This document shows, piece after piece, positions 7,156 through 11,361 of a DNA stretch of 11,361 nucleotides. Below the pieces are notes generated by a model. That model saw nothing but the letters and a program-made list of their open reading frames with translations, did no database searches and was not told the origin of the DNA. The translations under genes and the position numbers were made by a program. Position 1 is the stretch's first letter; every line of letters begins with the position of its first letter. Origin of the DNA: Bacillota bacterium (GTDB lineage: Bacteria; Bacillota; Dethiobacteria; DTU022); NCBI GenBank assembly GCA_012510305.1, contig JAAZIE010000253.1, positions 1-11,361 on the forward strand, in the 5' to 3' direction.

Positions 7156-8373
7156 ATGGGGAAAGAGAAAACTTACGAAGAGATCAACCAAAAAATTCGC
7201 AGCGGTAAAGCGGTGGTTTTAACTGCGGAAGAAGTTTTGGAACTGGTGGCGGAACAAGGGGTTTCCCGGGCGGCCGACAGGGTGGATGTGGTGACCACGG
7301 GTACTTTTGGGCCCATGTGCTCCTCGGGCCTTTTTATGAATTTCGGACATCCGCTGCCGCGCATAAAGATGAACGAGGTATATTTAAACGGTGTCCCTGC
7401 ATATGCCGGGATAGCGGCGGTAGATGCTTACCTGGGAGCAACCGCTTTGCCCCCGGGCGATCCGCGCAATCGGAGCCATCCCGGCGAATTTGTTTACGGG
7501 GGCGGCCACGTTATTGAAGACTTGGTGGCGGGGAAAGAGATCCGCCTGGAAGCCCACGGTTACGGCACCGATTGTTACCCTTCAAAAAAGGTGGAGACAT
7601 CTTTCCGGCTTTCCGAAATCAACGAGGCTACTCTTTACAACCCCCGCAACGCCTATCAGAATTACAGCGCTGCGGTCAACCTGGGAAAAAAAATGATCTA
7701 CACCTACATGGGGATTCTCAAGCCCCGGATGGGAAATGTCAATTACAGCACAGCCGGCCAGCTCAGCCCGCTGCTAAATGATCCCCTGTTAAAAACAATC
7801 GGTATGGGCACGCAGATTTTCCTCGGCGGAGGCAGGGGCTTTGTCGCCTGGTACGGGACCCAGCACAACCCATCGGCGGAAAGAGGGGCAAACGGGGTGC
7901 CGAAAGCCCCTGCTGCTACATTGGCCGTTACCGGTGACTTGAAACAGATGCGCCGGCGGTGGCTGAGGGGGCTCAGTTTTCTCGGGTACGGAGCCACCCT
8001 GCAGGTGGGCCTGGGCATTCCCATTCCCGTGCTCAACGAAGAGATCATGAAATACTGCGCGGTGAAGGATGAAGAGATCTATGCCCCCCTGGTCGATTTC
8101 AGCCGCGGTTATCCCTACGGGGAGGGCGATGACCTGGGGCTGGTCAGCTACGCCGAACTGAAAAGCGGCCATGTTCAGATCCGCGATCAGCGGGTGCCGA
8201 CAGCCTCGCTCTCCAGCTATGTTGGGGCCCGGGAGATCGCCCTGACCCTGAAAAAATGGATCCTGGCGGGAGACTTTACATTAACCCGCCCCGCAGTGCC
8301 GCTACCGTCGGTGGAAGCGGGGATCAAGTTGCAACCGCTGCCCCGGCGCAATCCCTATCCGGGAGGAATGTAA
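7156..8373 (+). CDS. Homocysteine biosynthesis protein, DUF39/HcyBio family
   Basis: 405 residues, full length for this family (PF01837). The Methanosarcina relative MA1821 takes part, with ferredoxin MA1822, in sulfide-dependent conversion of aspartate semialdehyde to homocysteine, bypassing O-acetyl- or O-succinyl-homoserine. Conserved-looking features are TTGTFGPMCSSG (47-58) with Cys55, a Gly-rich GEFVYGGGHVIEDL stretch (110-123), GYGTDCYPSK (135-144) with Cys140, and GTQIFLGGGRGFVAWYGTQHNP (218-239). The two cysteines are candidates for persulfide chemistry. The protein has no membrane segment. Start ATG 7156 has a strong GGAGGAGGGG (7141-7150). It is the first gene of a tight three-gene operon; the ferredoxin gene starts one base after its stop. 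Family membership is very likely, and the role is transferred from the methanogen system. Confidence 0.93.
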   Translation: MGKEKTYEEINQKIRSGKAVVLTAEEVLELVAEQGVSRAADRVDVVTTGTFGPMCSSGLFMNFGHPLPRIKMNEVYLNGVPAYAGIAAVDAYLGATALPPGDPRNRSHPGEFVYGGGHVIEDLVAGKEIRLEAHGYGTDCYPSKKVETSFRLSEINEATLYNPRNAYQNYSAAVNLGKKMIYTYMGILKPRMGNVNYSTAGQLSPLLNDPLLKTIGMGTQIFLGGGRGFVAWYGTQHNPSAERGANGVPKAPAATLAVTGDLKQMRRRWLRGLSFLGYGATLQVGLGIPIPVLNEEIMKYCAVKDEEIYAPLVDFSRGYPYGEGDDLGLVSYAELKSGHVQIRDQRVPTASLSSYVGAREIALTLKKWILAGDFTLTRPAVPLPSVEAGIKLQPLPRRNPYPGGM

Positions 8374-8374
8374 T

Positions 8375-8797
8375 ATGGTGGTCAAGCAAAAACTGGTCTT
8401 TCATTTTCCCCCCTCGGTGGTCGAGCAACCGATCATCTATCGCCTGGTCAAAGACTTCGGTCTCATGGTGAATATCTTGCGGGCGGATATCAACCCTAAA
8501 AAAGAAGGACGCCTGATGCTGGAACTCAGCGGCAGCGAAACTGGATACCGCCAGGCTATTGAATGGCTCCACCGGGAGGGCTTAAAAATTTTAAACCTGA
8601 AGCAGCAGATTATTTGGAACGAAGAGCGCTGCACGCAGTGCGGCGCCTGCAGCGTGATCTGTCCCTCCGGAGCTCTGGGACTGCGGCGTCCCGAAATGAC
8701 GGTTAGCTTTGAAGAGGATAAATGCATAGTCTGCGAACTCTGTTTGAAAGCCTGCCCCGCCCGGGCGATGGAGACCTTGCTTGAAAACGACGCATGA
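8375..8797 (+). CDS. NIL-domain 2[4Fe-4S] ferredoxin, homocysteine synthesis
   Basis: 140 residues. A NIL domain occupies about 1-78, the domain also found at the C-terminus of methionine ABC-transporter ATPases; the tripeptide N-I-L is present literally at 33-35. It is followed by two classical 4Fe-4S motifs: C86-x2-C89-x2-C92-x3-C96-P and C117-x2-C120-x2-C123-x3-C127-P. This fusion is that of methanogen MA1822, which works with the DUF39 protein in homocysteine formation, probably supplying electrons to reduce a persulfide intermediate. The NIL domain may sense methionine or a related thiol, which is an inference from the transporter family. GGGAGG (8361-8366) lies eight bases before ATG 8375. 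Its stop overlaps the next start (ATGA at 8794-8797), so the genes are translationally coupled. Confidence 0.94.
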   Translation: MVVKQKLVFHFPPSVVEQPIIYRLVKDFGLMVNILRADINPKKEGRLMLELSGSETGYRQAIEWLHREGLKILNLKQQIIWNEERCTQCGACSVICPSGALGLRRPEMTVSFEEDKCIVCELCLKACPARAMETLLENDA

Positions 8798-9531
8798 GCG
8801 GCCGGCGGCTTTACCGGCGCTCTGCCGGCGGCAATAAATTCAAGTCCTTCACGGTAACAGTTAAAGAGACCGATCTCTGGATCGCCGTGCCCCCCAAAAG
8901 CTTTGCCGCTGCGCTGCCCGGCGAGATCGAACAGCTGGTCTGGCGCTCCCGGCGGCAGCTTGAACGCTATATCAAGGAACACCCTGATTTTGCTTTGACC
9001 CGTGAACCCTACCTGGTACAGGGCCCCGCCCCGGAAATAGCTCTGGAGATGGCCCGTGCAGGAAATGTCGCCGGAGTGGGGCCGATGGCGGCGGTTGCCG
9101 GTGCCCTGGCGGAGATTGTCGGGCGGTGGCTGCTGCACCGCTGCAGCGAGGTTATCGTCGAAAACGGCGGGGATATTTTTCTAAAAACAGTGGAACCGCT
9201 AAAAGTGGCTGTCCTTGCCGGGAAATCGTCACTCAGTGAAAAGATGGCCCTTCTTGTCGAGCCGGAGGGGCGACCCTGCGGCATTTGTACTGCTTCGGGG
9301 ACCAGCGGTCATTCCTACAGCCGGGGGTGCGCCGATGCTGCGGTGATCCTTTCCCCTTCAGCCCCCCTGGCCGACGCAGCAGCTACCGCCATGGGCAACC
9401 GGGTGCGCGGCCCCGGCGACCTGGAGCGGGCGCTGACCTTTGCACGGAGCATTGACGGTGTTACCGGCGCCGTCGCCATCTGCGGTGAGAAGATAGCGCT
9501 GTGGGGCCGGCTCCAGCTTCAGCCGCTGTAA
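8794..9531 (+). CDS. UPF0280/COG2122 ApbE-like sulfide-assimilation protein
   Basis: 245 residues, normal for UPF0280. The family is distantly related to ApbE flavin transferases. Visible landmarks are GVGPMAAVAGALAEIVGR (about 95-112), VENGGDIFLK (122-131), CTASGTSGHSYSRGCADAAVIL (about 164-185) and ADAAATAMGNRV (193-204), whose acidic and Gly-rich elements resemble the metal- and FAD-binding loops of ApbE. The Methanosarcina member MA1715 promotes efficient sulfide assimilation into homocysteine, and this gene's overlap with the DUF39/ferredoxin pair gives the same linkage in one operon. Start ATG 8794 overlaps the preceding stop by four bases. No terminator follows directly; readthrough would reach the terminator after the tRNA gene. 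The biochemical activity is unproven. Confidence 0.88.
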   Translation: MSGRRLYRRSAGGNKFKSFTVTVKETDLWIAVPPKSFAAALPGEIEQLVWRSRRQLERYIKEHPDFALTREPYLVQGPAPEIALEMARAGNVAGVGPMAAVAGALAEIVGRWLLHRCSEVIVENGGDIFLKTVEPLKVAVLAGKSSLSEKMALLVEPEGRPCGICTASGTSGHSYSRGCADAAVILSPSAPLADAAATAMGNRVRGPGDLERALTFARSIDGVTGAVAICGEKIALWGRLQLQPL

Positions 9532-9566
9532 CGACCGCCCGGCGCCTGGTTTCACTTCCAACTTGC

Positions 9567-9595
9567 TTGAGCCCGGCGGCGCTTTCGGGTATAAT
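9567..9595 (+). promoter_or_regulatory. Sigma-A promoter of tRNA-Thr
   Basis: TTGAGC (9567-9572), a 17-base spacer and a perfect TATAAT (9590-9595). The predicted start is near 9602, about 15 bases before the mature tRNA 5' end, as expected for an independently transcribed tRNA gene. Confidence 0.75.
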
Positions 9596-9616
9596 AATGA
9601 TGCGCAATAGGGCGAT

Positions 9617-9692
9617 GCCGGCATAGCTCAATTGGCAGAGCAGCTGAATCGTAATCAGCATGTTGGGGGTTCGAGTCCTCTTGCCGGCTCCA
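9617..9692 (+). tRNA. tRNA-Thr, anticodon CGT
   Basis: A 76-base cloverleaf with CCA encoded in the gene. The acceptor stem GCCGGCA/TGCCGGC is perfect. The D arm is GCTC-AATTGGCA-GAGC. The anticodon stem GCTGA/TCAGC encloses loop ATCGTAA, so the anticodon is CGT and reads ACG threonine codons. The T arm GGGGG-TTCGAGT-CCTCT uses two G-U pairs. Discriminator U and CCA end at 9692. It has its own promoter (TTGAGC-17-TATAAT) and a terminator starting three bases after the CCA. Confidence 0.97.
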
Positions 9693-9694
9693 TG

Positions 9695-9738
9695 AAAAAT
9701 CCCGGAAACCCTGGTACACAGGGCTTCCGGGATTTTTT
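9695..9738 (+). terminator. Strong intrinsic terminator after tRNA-Thr
   Basis: AAAAATCCCGGAA and TTCCGGGATTTTT pair across CCCTG/CAGGG, with one A-C mismatch and the loop GTACA. The stem is about 18 bp and ends in TTTTTT. The A-tract and T-tract make it nearly symmetrical, so it could act on both strands. It starts right behind the tRNA and must end that transcript. Confidence 0.93.
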
Positions 9739-9773
9739 AAATTTATGTCATCAAGTGCTGCCGAAAACTTTCT

Positions 9774-9796
9774 GTTACCTGTAACACTTACGTAAC
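9774..9796. repeat. Cluster of GTTAC/GTAAC inverted repeats
   Basis: GTTAC-CT-GTAAC (9774-9785) is followed within three bases by the palindrome TTACGTAA (9788-9795) and a third GTAAC (9792-9796). The cluster lies in the 243-base gene-free stretch 9739-9981 between the tRNA terminator and the 55-residue gene. It could be a protein-binding site. Otherwise this stretch shows only a GC hairpin (AGCCC-CTTC-GGGCT near 9898-9911) and the possible promoter at 9919-9947. Confidence 0.25.
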
Positions 9797-9918
9797 CCTC
9801 AAACAGCAGACGCTGCCGGGCCGACGCTATTTGGGGATTCCGCCTCCTTTGCTCCCTTCCCCACAAGCCTGCCGGAGCCCTTTAACCAATCAGCGAAAGC
9901 CCCTTCGGGCTGGGGCAG

Positions 9919-9947
9919 GAATAATTGTGTCGAAATTGTTCAAAATA
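9919..9947 (+). promoter_or_regulatory. Possible sigma-G-like promoter of the 55-residue gene
   Basis: GAATA (9919-9923), a 17-base spacer and CAAAATA (9941-9947). The first fits the sigma-G -35 consensus GMATR fully. The second matches CATNNTA at four of its five fixed positions, and the spacer is about one base short of the usual 18. I saw no better sigma-A pair. AT-rich short motifs can match by chance, so this is tentative. Confidence 0.25.
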
Positions 9948-9981
9948 AGGGATAACTTTAAAAAAAGGAGGACGGCTCCAG

Positions 9982-10149
9982 ATGGCTGATATGCTGGTGA
10001 CCCTGGTGGAAACGCGGGAAAATCTTTTAAGAGAATATGTGATCGTCAAAGGTGCCGAAAAAGCAGCGGTTCTTGCCAAAATTCTCGAGGTGGAAGCAGA
10101 AATTGAGGATGAAAAAAAGAGACGGCAGATCGCTGAAACGCTGGCTTAG
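9982..10149 (+). CDS. Small charged helical protein, 55 residues, unknown
   Basis: Encodes MADMLVTLVETRENLLREYV, then IVKGAEKAAVLAKILEVEAE and IEDEKKRRQIAETLA. It is charged, lacks Cys, Trp, Pro and membrane segments, and should be almost wholly alpha-helical, possibly a short coiled coil. I recognise no family. That it is real is supported by a consensus Shine-Dalgarno AAGGAGGA (9965-9972) nine bases before the ATG, an open frame with ordinary codon use, and a good intrinsic terminator 23 bases after the stop. It is thus a single-gene unit between tRNA-Thr and the moxR gene. It lacks the sequence features of alpha/beta-type small acid-soluble spore proteins. A weak sigma-G-like element upstream hints at sporulation expression but proves nothing. 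Confidence 0.72.
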   Translation: MADMLVTLVETRENLLREYVIVKGAEKAAVLAKILEVEAEIEDEKKRRQIAETLA

Positions 10150-10172
10150 AACAGGCGGACAGGGTTTAACAG

Positions 10173-10201
10173 AAGGCGGGCTTGCTCCCGCCTTTTTATT
10201 T
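10173..10201 (+). terminator. Intrinsic terminator after the 55-residue gene
   Basis: AAGGCGGG (10173-10180), loop CTTGCT, CCCGCCTT (10187-10194), then a T-rich tract (TTTTTATTTT). A wider pairing of AACAGG (10150-10155) with CCTGTT (10204-10209) could enclose it. Confidence 0.88.
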
Positions 10202-10225
10202 TACCTGTTAAGGCGCGCCCGGTGT

Positions 10226-10254
10226 TTGCCGCTGAAGAAAAAATATAGTATGAT
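10226..10254 (+). promoter_or_regulatory. Sigma-A promoter of the moxR operon
   Basis: TTGCCG (10226-10231), a 17-base spacer and TATGAT (10249-10254) match sigma-A boxes at 4/6 and 5/6. A second possible -10, TATAGT, overlaps at 10244-10249. Transcription would start near 10261, and the Shine-Dalgarno GGGAGG (10281-10286) and ATG 10293 follow. The preceding terminator supports an independent transcript. Confidence 0.55.
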
Positions 10255-10292
10255 TAATCGGAAAGATCAACAATCTTGCCGGGAGGTTATCG

Positions 10293-11198
10293 ATGCAAGT
10301 TGAACTGGCCCACCTGCAGCAGGGTTTCGCCGATGTAGGGTACATCTGTGATCAAAACGCTCTCCTTACGGTTTACCTGGCCTTGAAGTTGCAAAAGCCT
10401 TTGCTGATCGAGGGAGCCCCGGGAGTAGGCAAGACCGAGCTGGGGAAAACGCTGGCAAAGGTATTAAAAACAGAGCTGATTCGCCTGCAGTGTTACGAAG
10501 GGTTGGATGAAACCAAGGCGCTTTATGAGTGGAACTACCAGCGCCAGCTGCTGCGTATTCAAATGGATTGTCTTTTGGCCGAGAGCGAGTTGGTAGAGGA
10601 GGATCTGTTTTCGCTCTCCTACCTGCTGGAAAGGCCTCTTTTGAAAGCGATCCGTGCACCGGAAAAAAAAGTATTGCTCATCGACGAAATTGACAAGTGT
10701 GATCCTGAATTTGAAGCCTTTCTGCTGGAAGTGCTTTCCGACTTTCAAATTTCCATCCCCGAACTGGGCACCCTGCATGCAGAAAACATTCCCGCTGTCG
10801 TTTTGACCAGCAACAACGAACGTGAACTTTCCGACGGCTTGAAGAGGCGCTGTCTTTATCTTTATTTCAACTTTCCCGACGTGGCCCGGGAGTCGCAGAT
10901 CATCCGCACCCGGGTTCCCGAAATTGGGGAGCGCTTTGCGGTGGAGATTGCCCGGGTGATCGCCCATATCCGCAGCGAAGAAGAGATGCGTAAAAAGCCC
11001 TCCATTGCTGAAACGCTGGACTGGACCCGGGCGCTGGTGGCCTTGGGCAATACAAGGGTTGATGGAGCCCTGGTCAGCGATACCCTCAATTTGCTGTTGA
11101 AAAACCGCCAGGATCAGCTTCTTTTTCACCGGAATATCGGTAAAAAAGGTGTCGACGAGCTGCTGCAGCAGCCTGCCGGGCGGGGGGGAGGCGTTTAG
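10293..11198 (+). CDS. MoxR-family AAA+ ATPase
   Basis: 301 residues, typical of MoxR ATPases, which act as chaperone-like remodelling or metal-insertion factors together with VWA-domain partners. Walker A GAPGVGKT is at 41-48 and Walker B VLLIDEID at 127-134. Sensor 1 is TSNN (172-175), a probable arginine finger lies in SDGLKRRC (180-187), and a sensor-2 region is PSIAETLDWTRAL (236-248). Start ATG 10293 has GGGAGG six bases upstream and its own promoter. The stop TAG is directly followed by the ATG of a VWA/CoxE-like gene, so the pair is almost certainly coupled. The C-terminus ends in a Gly-rich tail (RGGGV). Its target cannot be deduced: the window shows no carbon monoxide dehydrogenase, methanol dehydrogenase or nitric oxide reductase genes nearby. 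Confidence 0.93.
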   Translation: MQVELAHLQQGFADVGYICDQNALLTVYLALKLQKPLLIEGAPGVGKTELGKTLAKVLKTELIRLQCYEGLDETKALYEWNYQRQLLRIQMDCLLAESELVEEDLFSLSYLLERPLLKAIRAPEKKVLLIDEIDKCDPEFEAFLLEVLSDFQISIPELGTLHAENIPAVVLTSNNERELSDGLKRRCLYLYFNFPDVARESQIIRTRVPEIGERFAVEIARVIAHIRSEEEMRKKPSIAETLDWTRALVALGNTRVDGALVSDTLNLLLKNRQDQLLFHRNIGKKGVDELLQQPAGRGGGV

Positions 11199-11361
11199 AT
11201 GTCGCTGCGGGATCCGCCGGGTGGCCACTTCGAAGAAAATATGGCTTCTTTTGCCGCCCTTCTGCGAAATGAAGGGCTTCTTGTGGGCACGGCCGAGCTG
11301 CTTGACGCCCTGCAATCCCTTCACCATATCGACTTAACCGATCGGGCTGCGTTCAAGACGG
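11199..11361 (+). CDS. VWA/CoxE-like protein, 5' part only
   Basis: The ATG at 11199 lies immediately after the moxR stop, with GGGGGGAGG (11182-11190) eight bases upstream. The frame stays open to the window end, giving 54 complete codons. The visible N-terminus includes ASFAALLRNEGLLVGTAELL (16-35) and later HHIDLTDRAAFKT. The pattern of Phe, then LR-x-x-GL-x-VG, then DAL and a DL-x-DR-x-x-F stretch resembles the N-terminal region of CoxE-like VWA proteins, which usually follow moxR and carry a MIDAS-type von Willebrand A domain further on. That domain is not visible, so the call rests on this N-terminal pattern and the gene order. Confidence 0.72.
   Translation, partial: MSLRDPPGGHFEENMASFAALLRNEGLLVGTAELLDALQSLHHIDLTDRAAFKT

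Noticed and set aside
9617..9738. tRNA-Thr 3' end as an integration site
   Set aside because: No integrase gene, no duplicated tRNA 3' end and no phage-like genes are present downstream.
9552..9866. 104-residue minus-strand open frame across the tRNA gene
   Set aside because: It is the antisense of tRNA-Thr and its terminator; such frames are a common false prediction and no ribosome-binding site supports it.
9915..9937. Sigma-H-like promoter (GCAGGAATA with GTCGAAATT)
   Set aside because: The two boxes resemble sigma-H elements but are only five bases apart, far less than the roughly 11-14 needed.
10464..11327. 287-residue minus-strand open frame
   Set aside because: It lies opposite the MoxR ATPase, whose Walker motifs prove the plus-strand frame, and it has no family motif.

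Overview
The window looks like chromosomal DNA of an endospore-forming Firmicute of the class Clostridia. It is GC-rich, so a Peptococcaceae- or Thermoanaerobacterales-like lineage is more likely than a low-GC Clostridium; I cannot name a genus. The evidence is the conserved sporulation gene order spoIID-spoIIQ-spoIIID-mbl, purine-rich Shine-Dalgarno sites with GTG and TTG as well as ATG starts, and a homocysteine-synthesis module typical of anaerobes. Nearly all genes lie on the plus strand; the one clear exception is a small DMT-type membrane transporter.

Layout. 1-814: 3' part of spoIID (peptidoglycan lytic transglycosylase of engulfment). 865-1698: spoIIQ-type LytM protein that has lost its metal ligands, behind a sigma-F-like promoter. 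1776-2042: spoIIID (mother-cell regulator), behind a sigma-E-like promoter. 2156-3184: mbl/mreB (actin-like). 3184-4242: a CehA/McbA-type PHP metallohydrolase overlapping mbl by one base. 4282-4728 (minus): five-helix YdcZ/DUF606 transporter. 4729-5070: gene-free leader with hairpins and a putative promoter. 5071-6060: NAD-type GAPDH. 6112-6999: archaeal-type cupin glucose-6-phosphate isomerase, followed by a terminator. 7156-9531: three tightly packed genes, DUF39/HcyBio, NIL-plus-2[4Fe-4S] ferredoxin and COG2122/UPF0280, matching the methanogen proteins implicated in making homocysteine directly from sulfide. 9617-9692: tRNA-Thr(CGT) with its own promoter and a strong terminator. 9982-10149: a 55-residue charged protein of unknown function with its own RBS and terminator. 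10293-11361: a MoxR AAA+ ATPase and the start of a VWA/CoxE-like partner, cut by the window edge.

How the genes fit together. The first block combines forespore (SpoIIQ), mother-cell (SpoIID, SpoIIID) and cell-shape (Mbl) functions, in the order known from Bacillus. The second block is central glycolysis with an unusual isomerase. The third appears to be a self-contained sulfide-assimilation operon suited to an anaerobic, sulfide-rich habitat. The fourth begins a MoxR/VWA operon, a class of AAA+ chaperone-like systems whose targets are usually unknown. The most notable points are the complete three-gene homocysteine operon, the fully degenerate SpoIIQ active site, the enlarged archaeal-type isomerase next to gap, and the unexplained 55-residue gene. 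I found no mobile element, CRISPR array or clearly undescribed multigene system.
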